DNA of 64,000 nt from Octadecabacter sp. B2R22 (GTDB lineage Bacteria > Pseudomonadota > Alphaproteobacteria > Rhodobacterales > Rhodobacteraceae). Positions 55,454-64,000 of this stretch are shown piece by piece (the first letter of the stretch is position 1; each line of letters starts with the position of its first letter). The notes below the pieces were generated by a model that saw nothing but the letters and a program-made list of their open reading frames with translations, was not told the origin of the DNA and searched no databases. The stretch is taken from the NCBI RefSeq assembly GCF_018861045.1, contig NZ_JAHKQJ010000005.1, positions 248,001 through 312,000 of the forward strand, given 5' to 3'. Position numbers and translations under genes: made by a program.

Positions 55454-57543
55454 TGCCAGACATTACCCTACGTTCGGTCTTTCAGCCTACCGTCTTGTTG
55501 GCTCTCGCATTGATGGCGATCATTGTGATGATGATTTTACCCATGCCTTCGTGGGTCTTGGATATTGGTCTTGCAGCATCTTTTGCGCTTGCGATCCTGA
55601 TTTTCACTGTCACCTTATTCATTGAGAGGCCGTTAGACTTTTCGGCTTTTCCAACAATTCTACTGGCCTCTTTGATGCTGCGACTGTCTCTCAACGTATC
55701 ATCAACCAAGTTAATCATAGGCGAAGGGCACACTGGAACTGGTGCCGCCGGGGATGTGATAGAAGGCTTTGCCAATTTCGTAATGGGCGGCAGTGTCTTT
55801 CTGGGTCTCGTTGTCTTCGGCGTTCTATTGATTGTGAACTTCATGGTGATCAACAAAGGCGCGACCCGAATGGCAGAGGTTGGGGCGCGTTTTGCCTTAG
55901 ACGGAATGCCGGGAAAACAACTTGCGATCGACAGCGACATGAGCGCTGGAGCGATTGATCACAACGAAGCCAAACGCCGCCGCGAACTAGAGCAAGCCGA
56001 AACAACCTTTTTCGGGTCGCTGGATGGCGCATCGAAGTTCGTTAAAGGGGATGCGGTAGCTGGTCTTCTCATCACCGCTTTGAATCTTGTGATGGGGCTC
56101 ATTATGGGGGCTGCTGTTCATGGCATGCCGGTTGGTGTTGCCTTTGAAACCTATGCTATATTGACCGTTGGCGACGGTCTGGTGAACCAGATCCCATCAG
56201 TCATCATTTCGATTGCATCGGCGTTACTGTTGGCTCGGGGCGGCGCGAAAGGGGCCACTGATCTCGCTCTTGTGTCTCAGCTTGGGGGTTACCCCGCCGC
56301 GTTGGCGACTGTAGGCGTCCTTATGTTTTTGTTCGCTCTTGTTCCTGGGTTGCCGTTTCTTCCGTTTGTTGCGGGTGCTGGTGCGCTGGGGGCGGCGGCT
56401 TGGTTTGGCAAGAAAGCAGCCGATGAGGCCGCTGCCAAGAAAGCAAAAGAACAGGAACAGCCTATTGTTCAAGCGCCCAGTGAAAGTATGGGAGACCTCC
56501 TAGACCTTGATGACATTCACGTCGAGTTTGCCCCAGATTTGGTTGATATGGTGCTGGATCCCGGCGTCGGACTCGATGTTCGGATTGGCAATATGCGCAA
56601 CCACGTTGCGACTGAATTTGGCGTCTTGTTGCCAGATATTAGGTTGACCGATAACGTCTCCTTGCCAGACGGCTACTATCGAATTCTGGTGCAAGGTGTG
56701 GAGCAGGTCAGGGATCGCCTTCAACCTGGTCGTGTTCTGGCTCTGCTGGCTGGCCCCGAAACTCAAGTACCTAACGGGCAAGACGTCCAAGAACCGGTTT
56801 ACGGTGCGCCGGCTCGGTGGATCAGTTCGGATGATCAAGAATCAGCATCCTTAAGCGGCCTGACAACTGTGCAGCCGACTGAAGTCCTCGCGACGCACTT
56901 ATTGGAAGTCATAAAAAAGAACTTTTCCCGCCTCATGACGCTCAAGACATTGCGTCGGTTGATGGATGAAATGAGCCAGCTCACGGACACCGCGCGAGGC
57001 GAAGCGAACCGAAAGATGTTGGACGAACTGGTTCCCGATAAGGTTCCCGTCGACATGTTGTTATCAGTCCTGCGCCTCTTGCTCGAAGAACGTGTGTCGA
57101 TCCGCAATCTATCGTTGATCATCGAGGCTACCGCCGAAGGGCGCCAGCTTTACCCAACCGTCGAAGGTGTGGCAGAGCACGTCCGCCAGCGCCTTGGATT
57201 CCAATTGGTTGCCGAGATGCGTCGTGATGACGGAACCATCCCTCTCGTGCAATTGGCGCCAGAATGGGAAGACATGTTCGCTACTTATCAAATCGCCACG
57301 GAACGTGGTTTGGGGGACGTCGCTTTGCCACCAGATGAGTTCAATCGACTTGCGCTCGCGATCTCGGAGAAGATTACCGCAGCCGGAGAAGCGGGTACAT
57401 TTCCGGCCTTGGTCACGTCCATGAAGCGCCGTCGATTCTTGCGTACGGTCCTTACCGCAAAGGGTCTACCCAACCCTGTCCTGTCCTTCGAAGAAATCGG
57501 TGTCGACGCCAAACCTGCATTGGTCGGCTTGGTTGCTGCATGA
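55453..57543 (+). CDS. flhA: Flagellar export protein FlhA
   Basis: FlhA is the large export-gate component that receives substrate-chaperone complexes. The 696 residues have eight membrane segments in the first half. Family blocks are FIERPLDFSAFPTILLASLM, RLSLNVSSTKLII, the FHIPEP-type loop MPGKQLAIDSDMSAGAID and the C-terminal domain (LLEERVSIRNLSLIIEATAE). It overlaps the small leader by one base and fliR by four. Confidence 0.97.
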   Translation: MPDITLRSVFQPTVLLALALMAIIVMMILPMPSWVLDIGLAASFALAILIFTVTLFIERPLDFSAFPTILLASLMLRLSLNVSSTKLIIGEGHTGTGAAGDVIEGFANFVMGGSVFLGLVVFGVLLIVNFMVINKGATRMAEVGARFALDGMPGKQLAIDSDMSAGAIDHNEAKRRRELEQAETTFFGSLDGASKFVKGDAVAGLLITALNLVMGLIMGAAVHGMPVGVAFETYAILTVGDGLVNQIPSVIISIASALLLARGGAKGATDLALVSQLGGYPAALATVGVLMFLFALVPGLPFLPFVAGAGALGAAAWFGKKAADEAAAKKAKEQEQPIVQAPSESMGDLLDLDDIHVEFAPDLVDMVLDPGVGLDVRIGNMRNHVATEFGVLLPDIRLTDNVSLPDGYYRILVQGVEQVRDRLQPGRVLALLAGPETQVPNGQDVQEPVYGAPARWISSDDQESASLSGLTTVQPTEVLATHLLEVIKKNFSRLMTLKTLRRLMDEMSQLTDTARGEANRKMLDELVPDKVPVDMLLSVLRLLLEERVSIRNLSLIIEATAEGRQLYPTVEGVAEHVRQRLGFQLVAEMRRDDGTIPLVQLAPEWEDMFATYQIATERGLGDVALPPDEFNRLALAISEKITAAGEAGTFPALVTSMKRRRFLRTVLTAKGLPNPVLSFEEIGVDAKPALVGLVAA

Positions 57544-58307
57544 TTGAGGGATTGGCCGACCTCACGTCGCTCTCGCAAGTCTTCCTCTGGCAAGCCTTCG
57601 TTGTGTTCGTTCGGGTCGGCGCAATGGTTTCTTTGCTGCCGGCGTTTGGAGAACAATCGATTCCGGCTCAAGTAAAACTTGGCATCGCCTTTGCTTTCAC
57701 GATGATTGTCTTGCCTGCCGTACCAACGCCCCCCTCAATGGAATCCATTGCAACTGTCGGCCTCGTTTTTGCCGAGTCCCTCACCGGGTTTTTCCTCGGA
57801 ATGATGCTTCGATTGTTTATCCTAGCTCTGCAAACGGCGGGCTCAATCGCAGCGCAATCGACATCGCTTTCACAACTGTTTGGTGGAGCAGGAACGGATC
57901 CTTTGCCAGCAATGGGCCATGTACTTGTCGTTGGTGGCCTTGCCTTGGCGACAATCATGGGACTTCATATCCAGATCGCAGAGTTTATGATCCATAGTTA
58001 CGTGATCGTTCCGCATGGCTCTGTCATTCCACCTGACGTTCTGACCCCTGCTGGCATTGCCGAAATCTCATATGCGTTTGCATTGGGCTTTACGCTCGCC
58101 GCGCCTTTTGTCGTTGCGTCACTGATCTACAACATCACGCTCGGTGTCATAAACAAAGCCATGCCCCAGCTGATGGTGGCCTTCGTCGGCGCACCCGCCA
58201 TTACGGCAGGTGGCCTGATCATCTTGATGCTTGCAGCGCCACTCATGCTGTCGCTGTGGGTTGAATCGATGGGCCTCTTCATCGCGGATCCGTTCAGGGG
58301 GCGCTAA
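57540..58307 (+). CDS. fliR: Flagellar export gate protein FliR
   Basis: FliR forms the gate with FliP and FliQ. The 255 residues are mainly hydrophobic, with about six membrane segments. AFVVFVRVGAMVSLLPAFGE and the QAFTLAGAA-like FALGFTLAAPFVVASLIYNI are typical, with GVINKAMPQLMVAFVGAP near the end. It overlaps flhA by four bases and flhB by one. Confidence 0.93.
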   Translation: MIEGLADLTSLSQVFLWQAFVVFVRVGAMVSLLPAFGEQSIPAQVKLGIAFAFTMIVLPAVPTPPSMESIATVGLVFAESLTGFFLGMMLRLFILALQTAGSIAAQSTSLSQLFGGAGTDPLPAMGHVLVVGGLALATIMGLHIQIAEFMIHSYVIVPHGSVIPPDVLTPAGIAEISYAFALGFTLAAPFVVASLIYNITLGVINKAMPQLMVAFVGAPAITAGGLIILMLAAPLMLSLWVESMGLFIADPFRGR

Positions 58308-59386
58308 TGAGTGACGAAAGTAACGACGATGACAAGCAATTTGAAGCGTCTCAGCATAAATTGGATGAGGCCCGAAAGAAGGGCGATTTCCCACGATCAA
58401 CCGACTTAAATACGGCGTCCGCTTATGCCGGTATTCTTATCGCCGGGGTTAGTGTTGGTGCAGCGTCATTAACGCAAATTGGGTCAGAACTCGCGGGCGT
58501 GATTGCAAGGCCAGACTCAATCTCAGCGGGCGTTTTCTCGTCCAATGGCGGTCCATTTATGGGTGGATTGATACGGGATATTGGAGTTGCACTTGCACCA
58601 TGGTTTGCAATTCCAGCGGGGTTTGTGATCCTTTCACTAATGCTACAGAAGGGGTTTGTTTTTGCGCCCTCCAAGCTAGAACCGAAACTGTCCCGTATCT
58701 CTCCGATCTCTCAAGCAAAGAACAAATTTGGCCGAAGCGGTTTGTTCGAATTCGGAAAGAGTACGGCAAAGCTCATCTTATACTGCATTGTGCTGTTTTC
58801 ATTTCTCGCCGGTCGAATGCCGGACATCATGGGTGCAATGGCACTATCACCGGCCCAAATCATGGCGATGCTCTTGCGACTTTGTATTAGCCTAATGTCC
58901 ATCGTCTTGTTGATTGCCATCTCACTTGGTGTGGTCGACTACACGTGGCAACGCGCAGAACATCTGCGCAAGAACCGGATGTCACGCAAAGAGCTGACGG
59001 ACGAAAATAAGAACTCCGAAGGTGATCCGGCGATGAAGCAGAAACGTCGCCAAAAAGGAGTCGCGATTGCAATGAATCAGATGATGGCTGATGTGCCAGA
59101 TGCAGATGTGATTATCGTGAACCCGACCCATTATGCTGTCGCGCTTAAGTGGGACCGAACGGTTGGCGGCGCGCCTGAGTGTGTGGCAAAAGGCGTAGAC
59201 TTGGTTGCCGCGCGCATCCGCGAGATCGCGCAGGAAAACGCGGTCCCGATCCATTCGGACCCACCGACCGCCCGAGCCCTTCATGCAACGGTAGAGCTCG
59301 GCCAAACGATACCGCGAGATCATTACAAGGCGGTCGCCGCGGCAATCCGCTTTGCTGACCGGATTCGCAAGGTCGCAAGGAAATGA
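58307..59386 (+). CDS. flhB: Flagellar export protein FlhB
   Basis: FlhB sets substrate specificity of the export gate through self-cleavage. The 359 residues have four membrane segments and the cytoplasmic NPTH cleavage motif at Asn272 (VIIVNPTHYAVAL). A typical N-terminus (KQFEASQHKLDEARKKGDFP) is present. A later block is ADRIRKVARK at the end. It overlaps the next gene by four bases. Confidence 0.96.
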   Translation: MSDESNDDDKQFEASQHKLDEARKKGDFPRSTDLNTASAYAGILIAGVSVGAASLTQIGSELAGVIARPDSISAGVFSSNGGPFMGGLIRDIGVALAPWFAIPAGFVILSLMLQKGFVFAPSKLEPKLSRISPISQAKNKFGRSGLFEFGKSTAKLILYCIVLFSFLAGRMPDIMGAMALSPAQIMAMLLRLCISLMSIVLLIAISLGVVDYTWQRAEHLRKNRMSRKELTDENKNSEGDPAMKQKRRQKGVAIAMNQMMADVPDADVIIVNPTHYAVALKWDRTVGGAPECVAKGVDLVAARIREIAQENAVPIHSDPPTARALHATVELGQTIPRDHYKAVAAAIRFADRIRKVARK

Positions 59387-59757
59387 CGGGAAAACTAACC
59401 AGCTTTCGTCGGTTGATTCCGGTCCTGGATATGGCGTTTCAGGCAGAGCAGCTGAAAATGGCACAAGTTCTTAGCCATATTGAAGGCTTGGCAAAACAAC
59501 TTGCTGAACTTGAACGCCCTCAAAGTGTTGATCCATTAAGCTTAGCGTCCCGAACTGGCGCTGACGTCCTTTGGGAAACATGGGCGAAAGACAAAAAAGT
59601 ACTGATCAACCAAGAGTTGGCCCGTGCTTTTCGGGACCGCGAGATATTACGCGAACGGCTAGTAAAAACGCTTTCAAAACTTGAGGCCGCAAAACAAATG
59701 GAACAGCGTGCTGTGTTGGAAGAGCGACAGTTAGCTTTGAGGCGTTCTAGTTGGTGA
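59383..59757 (+). CDS. FliJ-like coiled-coil protein (assigned by position)
   Basis: A 124-residue basic, fully helical protein (VLDMAFQAEQLKMAQVLSHI; later EILRERLVKTLSKLEAAKQM). Size and coiled coil match FliJ, the stalk of the export ATPase, but I see no diagnostic motif. It overlaps flhB by four bases and ends on the convergent fliL by 11 bases. Confidence 0.5.
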   Translation: MTGKLTSFRRLIPVLDMAFQAEQLKMAQVLSHIEGLAKQLAELERPQSVDPLSLASRTGADVLWETWAKDKKVLINQELARAFRDREILRERLVKTLSKLEAAKQMEQRAVLEERQLALRRSSW

Positions 59758-60259
59758 CATCTTGGCGAACTATATCAACGATCAGAACGTCGGTGATATG
59801 GCCTTGCATTACATCATCAGCAGCGCCTTGCAGGGCTTCACGCAACAGGCGCATGTTTGAAGACGAGGTGAAAGCGCCCGCAAAACCGCCCATGTTGGCG
59901 TGGTCAAACATCACTTGAAGGAAAGCATCGCGTAAACGGGGCTCGTGCGAAAACACCGCCTCTTGCCCCCCTGTTTCTACTTCAATGCTTAATGACATTA
60001 CGATCAAGGCCGTAACGCGTTCACCGACAACGATGGGGACCACAAACTGGTTGTTCATTCGAGCGTACTCACGTCCATCCAACGGGATCGGATCAGACGA
60101 TTCCGTTTCTTCATGCGCGAGTTCCGTTGGTGTTACGCTGGTGTCCCCACAAGGATCACTGACCAGTTCCTCGGTTTCAGGAGTCAGAAACAGTCCAGCA
60201 CCGACCCCGCCTCCAACGCCTAACAACAACAAGATCAACGGTAAAATCAGTTTCTTCAC
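59747..60259 (-). CDS. Second FliL-family protein
   Basis: A 170-residue protein with one membrane segment (LILPLILLLLGVGGGVGAGL) and a FliL-like periplasmic domain: REYARMNNQFVVPIVVGERV, then EPRLRDAFLQVMFDHANMGG, ending VTDVLIVDIVRQ. It is the last gene of the reverse flgB operon and differs from fliL at 50.7 kb. Its start lies 11 bases after flgH. It may shape a different stator or rod step. Confidence 0.8.
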   Translation of the reverse strand: MKKLILPLILLLLGVGGGVGAGLFLTPETEELVSDPCGDTSVTPTELAHEETESSDPIPLDGREYARMNNQFVVPIVVGERVTALIVMSLSIEVETGGQEAVFSHEPRLRDAFLQVMFDHANMGGFAGAFTSSSNMRLLREALQGAADDVMQGHITDVLIVDIVRQDVTN

Positions 60260-60270
60260 AGTAGTGCCCC

Positions 60271-61005
60271 TTAGAATGGAAGGATTACGTCGGCGATCTG
60301 TTGCCCGTATCGCGGTTGTTGAACATCAGAAATCTGTCCACGACCTCCATATGAAATGCGTGCCGAGGCGAGCTTGTCATAGGTGATTTCGTTTTGGCGG
60401 CTGATGTCTTCAGGCCGTACAAATCCGGATACGAGCAGTTCGCGCATCTCAAAATTCACGCGCACTTCCTGTGTGCCTTGGATCGATAAAACGCCGTTTG
60501 GCATGACCCCAACGATTGTTGCTGCGACCCGCAGTTCCAATTGTTCATTGCGCCGGACGGATCCATCGCCTCCGAAGCTGCTGCTCGATGTCAGATCAAC
60601 GGCATCGCTCAGCGTTGCGCCATCGGGTAAAGATTCATCGATGCGTTGTGGAACGCCGAAAAGACTTGGCACTGACATGCTTTCAGATCCACTGCGCGAT
60701 CGATCTGTCGAATTTGAAATTGATGCGGAGTCATCAATCTCGATGACAACCGTCAAGATGTCACCTCTCTGCACCGCTCTACGATCGCCAAGCAACGATC
60801 CACGCTCACCGGTCCAAAGGGAGGGTGTGACTGCTCGTGTTGTAGAAACTGCAAGTTCAGGTTCGATGCCGTATGTCATCATTGCCGTTGCTTCAGGAGA
60901 AGCTTGCGGCGGGGTGAAATCGGGTTCCTTTCCGACCTCCGCCAATCTTCCGCAGGCCGTCAATGCCATCGAAGCCGCTAAGAGGGTTAGAGCTATCTTA
61001 CGCAT
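60271..61005 (-). CDS. flgH: Flagellar L-ring protein FlgH
   Basis: FlgH forms the outer-membrane L ring. The 244 residues have a lipoprotein signal with a lipobox (SMALTACGRL, Cys18), then LWTGERGSLLGDRRAVQRGD and DILTVVIEIDDSASISN. IQGTQEVRVNFEMRELLVSG and PEDISRQNEITYDKLASARI are standard FlgH blocks. It ends LPF. It lies nine bases after flgA. Confidence 0.95.
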   Translation of the reverse strand: MRKIALTLLAASMALTACGRLAEVGKEPDFTPPQASPEATAMMTYGIEPELAVSTTRAVTPSLWTGERGSLLGDRRAVQRGDILTVVIEIDDSASISNSTDRSRSGSESMSVPSLFGVPQRIDESLPDGATLSDAVDLTSSSSFGGDGSVRRNEQLELRVAATIVGVMPNGVLSIQGTQEVRVNFEMRELLVSGFVRPEDISRQNEITYDKLASARISYGGRGQISDVQQPRYGQQIADVILPF

Positions 61006-61014
61006 GTTATTCTC

Positions 61015-61431
61015 CTATTGGGCAACAAAGGCAGTGCCGCTGTGATCAATGACTGCACTAACAGTCGCGCGAGATGACAAGTTCATCACTCGGATTAGAT
61101 CCCCGGGACTTGCGCGATCGAGAGCTCTGCCTTCGGTCGAGATCGAGATGCCGTTTCGACGGTAAACCAACATGACGATCTGGTTGCGCTCGATAACAGC
61201 TGGCGGCCCGATGTCGCCTAAACGGATTGGGCGGCCAGCGTAGAGCGCCACGCGAGATTCTTGCCCAATGGCCAATTCTGGCTGATCCAGCCCCCCCACA
61301 ACATTGCTGTCTCGCAACGCGATATCTTCGGGGCCGATAATTGTTCGCGCTGGCAGGGTTCGCGTCGCGACGACTGTATCGGCCGACGCGGGACCAGTGA
61401 GAACAACACATACGAGAGCGAGCAACTTCAT
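61015..61431 (-). CDS. flgA: Flagellar P-ring assembly chaperone FlgA
   Basis: FlgA helps FlgI assemble. The 138 residues have a signal peptide (MKLLALVCVVLTGPASA) and the SAF-type domain (TRTLPARTIIGPEDIAL, then GRPIRLGDIGPPAVIERN, then LIRVMNLSSRATVSAVI). It lacks the N-terminal domain of enteric FlgA, as in other Rhodobacterales. It overlaps flgG by four bases. Confidence 0.9.
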   Translation of the reverse strand: MKLLALVCVVLTGPASADTVVATRTLPARTIIGPEDIALRDSNVVGGLDQPELAIGQESRVALYAGRPIRLGDIGPPAVIERNQIVMLVYRRNGISISTEGRALDRASPGDLIRVMNLSSRATVSAVIDHSGTAFVAQ

Positions 61432-62213
61432 CGGATTTGCACCATTGCGCCGAGCATCTGGTCAGCGGCGGAAATCACTTTGGAATTTAGCTCATACCCG
61501 CGTTGGGCTTTGATCAAATCGGTAATCTCTCGCACGGGATCAACGGAGCTGTCTTCAAGGTAGCCCTGACGCAAAACGCCCAAACCATCTTGGCCAGGGG
61601 TTGTCGCAGCAGAGGGCCCCGATGCAGGTGTTTCGAGGAACAAATTGGAACCGATTGCTTCGAGACCTTTTGGGTTTGTGAAGCCGGATAACGTGAATTG
61701 CCCCAAGAGTTGCGGATCAACCTGATCTACAAAATAGGCGTACACTTCGCCCTCGGAATTGATCGAAATGGATCGTGCATCGTCGGGTATCGTAATATCC
61801 GGCACCACTGGATATCCATCAGACGTAACGATCAACCCATCGCCTGTTCGCTTTAGGCTGCCATCGCGTGTGTAAGCTGCGCGACCGTCTGGCAGTGTTA
61901 CTTCAAGATAACCGTTTCCTTCGATTCCGAGATCGAGGTCACCACCTGTCGCTGCCAGCGAGCCTTGCGACAACATCACCGAAACCGATGTCGGGCGTAC
62001 GCCCAAGCCCAATTGCACACCGGTCGGCAGCACTGTGCCATCAGACGCATTTATCGTTCCCGGCCGTTGCAACTGTTGATAATGCAAATCGGCAAACTCG
62101 GCGCGGCGCGTGTTGTATCCGGTCGTGCTCATGTTGGCGAGGTTATTGGAGATAACCTCAACTCGGGTTTGTTGTGCGGCCATACCGGCGGCTGCAATTC
62201 TTAGGGCGCGCAT
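61428..62213 (-). CDS. flgG: Flagellar distal rod protein FlgG
   Basis: FlgG forms the distal rod. The 261 residues open with MRALRIAAAGMAAQQTRVEV, then ISNNLANMSTTGYNTRRAEF, the rod signature. The C-terminal helix reads LIKAQRGYELNSKVISAADQ, then MLGAM. GGAGG lies close to the ATG. Typical length. It lies 21 bases after flgF. Confidence 0.96.
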   Translation of the reverse strand: MRALRIAAAGMAAQQTRVEVISNNLANMSTTGYNTRRAEFADLHYQQLQRPGTINASDGTVLPTGVQLGLGVRPTSVSVMLSQGSLAATGGDLDLGIEGNGYLEVTLPDGRAAYTRDGSLKRTGDGLIVTSDGYPVVPDITIPDDARSISINSEGEVYAYFVDQVDPQLLGQFTLSGFTNPKGLEAIGSNLFLETPASGPSAATTPGQDGLGVLRQGYLEDSSVDPVREITDLIKAQRGYELNSKVISAADQMLGAMVQIR

Positions 62214-62234
62214 GAGGCTGCCTCCTTATTGGGA

Positions 62235-62951
62235 TCACTTGCCAAGCGCACGAATGGCGCTCCTAATTCGTTCGTCTTCTTTGTCGATGAAGCTTTGGCC
62301 GAGTTCATAGGCGCGCTGAACCTCGATCATTCGAGACACTTCCAGCACTGGATTCACGTTGGATTCTTCCAAGAACCCCTGCAGCATCCGGCCCGTTAAC
62401 GCAGGTTCATGTCCCTCATCGGCGCGGAAACGAACGCCGTCTTCGCGCACTAAGCCTGACAGGCTTACGGGTGTAACAAGGCCAACTTGAGCGACGGGTT
62501 GGCCCCCTGCGCTGACAGTTCCATCCGGCGCAATTCCAACAGGTCCGGCCCCCTGCGGCACGAACACTGGCGCACCGCCTGCGTCGAGAACACGGAAGCC
62601 TTCAGGCGTTACAAGATCGCCGTTTTCATTGGGGGTGAATGCGCCCGCACGTGTCAGGCGTTCACCCGCCGGAGTTTCAATGAGGAAGAATCCTTCTCCC
62701 TCGATTGCCAAGTCAAATGATCCGCCCGTCTGCATCAAGCCGCCCTGATCCGCATGGGTTTCTCGAACCGATGCCGTCGCCATTGAAAGAGAAGGATCAT
62801 CGGGTCCAAGTGCCGTAACGTGCTCTGCGAAAATCACACCTTCGCTTCGAAAGCCGGTCGTGTTCATGTTGGCGAGGTTATTGGCGACCACGCGCATTTC
62901 ATTCATTAAACCAGACTGCCGCGTCAATGCCGTATATGTTGCATTTTCCAT
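62235..62951 (-). CDS. flgF: Flagellar proximal rod protein FlgF
   Basis: FlgF is a rod protein related to FlgG. The 238 residues start ATYTALTRQSGLMNEMRVVA, followed by NNLANMNTTGFRSEGVIFAE. The C-terminus is VSRMIEVQRAYELGQSFIDK. It lies three bases after fliQ in the reverse operon. Confidence 0.92.
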   Translation of the reverse strand: MENATYTALTRQSGLMNEMRVVANNLANMNTTGFRSEGVIFAEHVTALGPDDPSLSMATASVRETHADQGGLMQTGGSFDLAIEGEGFFLIETPAGERLTRAGAFTPNENGDLVTPEGFRVLDAGGAPVFVPQGAGPVGIAPDGTVSAGGQPVAQVGLVTPVSLSGLVREDGVRFRADEGHEPALTGRMLQGFLEESNVNPVLEVSRMIEVQRAYELGQSFIDKEDERIRSAIRALGK

Positions 62952-62954
62952 GAA

Positions 62955-63221
62955 TTAGCCTCCTGCGATGATTGGAACGAGAGTGTTTTGAAAGAAACCA
63001 ACGAGCGTTTCAGTCATGAATCCCATAGTGATCCAGAAAACGCCGACGATAGCCGCGAGCTTAGGAACAAAAGTCAGGGTCATTTCCTGAATTGAGGTTA
63101 AGGCTTGGAACAAGCCGACCGTTAAGCCCGTAATCAAAGCGACGACCAAGATCGGCATCGACACGAGTGTCGCCGTCCAGAGGCCTTGCCTCAGCGTGTC
63201 ATAGAAGAGTGTGTCTTCCAT
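62955..63221 (-). CDS. fliQ: Flagellar export gate protein FliQ
   Basis: FliQ is a small gate protein. The 88 residues have two membrane segments (ATLVSMPILVVALITGLTVG and LAAIVGVFWITMGFMTETLV), joined by the family loop FQALTSIQEMTLTFVPKL. It lies one base after fliE. FliP, FliQ and FliR are thus in three different operons here. Confidence 0.94.
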   Translation of the reverse strand: MEDTLFYDTLRQGLWTATLVSMPILVVALITGLTVGLFQALTSIQEMTLTFVPKLAAIVGVFWITMGFMTETLVGFFQNTLVPIIAGG

Positions 63222-63222
63222 A

Positions 63223-63510
63223 TCAGACAGGCATCCTCAGAATCTCTTGGTACGCCTCTACGACCTTGTCCCGAACGGTAACAGCGGTTTCGACGGCCAG
63301 CTCTGTTTGGGCCAGCGCCTGAACCAAAGCGTGCGGATCCGCGTCACCTGTCATCGATGCCATGGCTGTCTTTTCGCCAGATTGCAGTGTCTCGACGAAA
63401 CCCGCCATGGCTTGTCCGAAAGCTGATCCTTGAGAATCGGATGGAGAGGGTGCCGTTGCTGGCCTGTTCGCGGCATAGGCGCGCGCGACGAATGTTGGTT
63501 GAACTTCCAT
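63223..63510 (-). CDS. fliE: Flagellar hook-basal body protein FliE
   Basis: FliE joins the MS ring to the rod. The 95 residues end with GDADPHALVQALAQTELAVE, then VRDKVVEAYQEILRMPV, the FliE C-terminal pattern. The first 25 residues are variable. It lies 14 bases after flgC. Confidence 0.92.
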   Translation of the reverse strand: MEVQPTFVARAYAANRPATAPSPSDSQGSAFGQAMAGFVETLQSGEKTAMASMTGDADPHALVQALAQTELAVETAVTVRDKVVEAYQEILRMPV

Positions 63511-63524
63511 AATAGGTGCCCCTT

Positions 63525-63917
63525 TTATCTACGTAGAATGTCCATCAGGGACGTCGACATTTGTCGAACCTGATCGAACAGTTTCAGATTGGCCTCATAG
63601 CTACGCTGCGCCTCTCGGGCGTCAGCGATTTCAATGAGGAGATTGACGTTGGACCCTTCGTAATTGCCGTTGTCGTCAGCCATCGGATGCGAAGGATCGT
63701 AAATTTCATTAAGAGGTGTCTGATCCAATTGGACACGACCGGTTTCAACGAGACCGCTGTCTTGCCCAGCCTCGACAATAGACTGAAAACTAACCGTTTT
63801 GCGGTGGTACCCCGGCGTGTCGACATTCGCGATGTTCTCGGAGACGTGGCGCAAACGTGCGGCTTGCGCGCGCATGCCACTTGCCGTCACCCTCATCGCG
63901 TCAGAAAAATCAGCCAT
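63525..63917 (-). CDS. flgC: Flagellar proximal rod protein FlgC
   Basis: FlgC is a proximal rod protein. The 130 residues start with DAMRVTASGMRAQAARLRHV, followed by ENIANVDTPGYHRKTVSF. PSHPMADDNGNYEGSNVNLL and the C-terminal DAREAQRSYEANLKLFDQVR are typical. GGAGG stands just before flgC, overlapping the flgB stop. Confidence 0.95.
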   Translation of the reverse strand: MADFSDAMRVTASGMRAQAARLRHVSENIANVDTPGYHRKTVSFQSIVEAGQDSGLVETGRVQLDQTPLNEIYDPSHPMADDNGNYEGSNVNLLIEIADAREAQRSYEANLKLFDQVRQMSTSLMDILRR

Positions 63918-63919
63918 TT

Positions 63920-64000
63920 CTACCTCCGTCCAATGCTCATGCGCACCACATCCAGCGAATGCTTATAGATCGCGAGCGCACGGTTATGTTCGCGTTGCAC
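63920..64000 (-). CDS. flgB: Flagellar proximal rod protein FlgB, C-terminal end (partial)
   Basis: The reverse frame is open from the window edge to TAG at 63920-63922, giving 26 residues that include NRALAIYKHSLDVVRMSIG. The segment fits a FlgB C-terminal helix, and it stands two bases before flgC, the normal order. The start lies outside the window. Confidence 0.75.
   Translation of the reverse strand: MQREHNRALAIYKHSLDVVRMSIGRR

Noticed and set aside
1-64000. CRISPR arrays, tRNA or rRNA genes, insertion sequences and prophage
   Set aside because: I saw no spaced repeats, cloverleaf genes, transposase or phage proteins.

Overview
The window reads as chromosome of an alphaproteobacterium of the Rhodobacteraceae (Roseobacter lineage). 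The evidence is the gene orders regB/senC-regA, tsaE-amgK-murU-addB-addA, hemD-mic60-hemY and the alphaproteobacterial flagellar operons, together with a cytochrome c2 and CtrA-type boxes (TTAA-N7-TTAA). It is densely packed. Most operon neighbours overlap by 1 to 14 bases. I saw no tRNA, rRNA, insertion sequence, prophage or CRISPR array.

Layout. 1-3.7 kb: the end of a Smr-domain gene, an MFS transporter, hslVU behind a heat-shock-like promoter, and trxA. 3.7-12.2 kb: a reverse-strand block for recombination repair (addB, addA), cell-wall recycling (a MurU-like and an AmgK-like enzyme) and tRNA modification (tsaE). 12.2-16.5 kb: a membrane PAS protein without a kinase domain, then the redox two-component system RegB/RegA with the copper protein SenC. 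16.5-21.7 kb: a LysR regulator divergent from a 54-residue gene, an unrecognised gene, a GNAT enzyme, an HD hydrolase, ahcY with a foldable leader, and an extensin-like protein. 21.8-30.5 kb: housekeeping genes (DUF2853, DUF1761, EVE, YciI, gpsA, tsaD, hemD), the cristae-type protein Mic60 with HemY, then idi and cytochrome c2. 30.5-37.8 kb: a locus matching E. coli ynjF/ynjB/ynjC/ynjD, a lone HyuA-type protein, and msrB-msrA. 38.2-41.5 kb: a four-gene cassette (DUF6065-like protein, TPR-glycosyltransferase, DUF6165-like protein, FkbM methyltransferase). 41.6-64 kb: flagellar genes.

The flagellar genes form four transcription units: motB-flgE-flgK-flgL-flgI (+); fliF-fliH-like-fliN-fliP (-); fliL-DUF6468-like-motE-motA-large periplasmic protein-flhA-fliR-flhB-fliJ-like (+); and flgB-flgC-fliE-fliQ-flgF-flgG-flgA-flgH-second fliL (-). 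Together they encode most of the rod, hook, P and L rings, MS ring, export gate and stator. No flagellin, fliI, fliM, fliG, flgD or flgJ gene lies inside the window.

The least explained items are the 744-residue periplasmic protein between motA and flhA, the four-gene glycan/methyl cassette beside motB, a possible 24-codon leader joined to flhA, an ahcY leader that could switch pairing over its ribosome binding site, and a perfect CtrA box in front of the kinase-less PAS gene.
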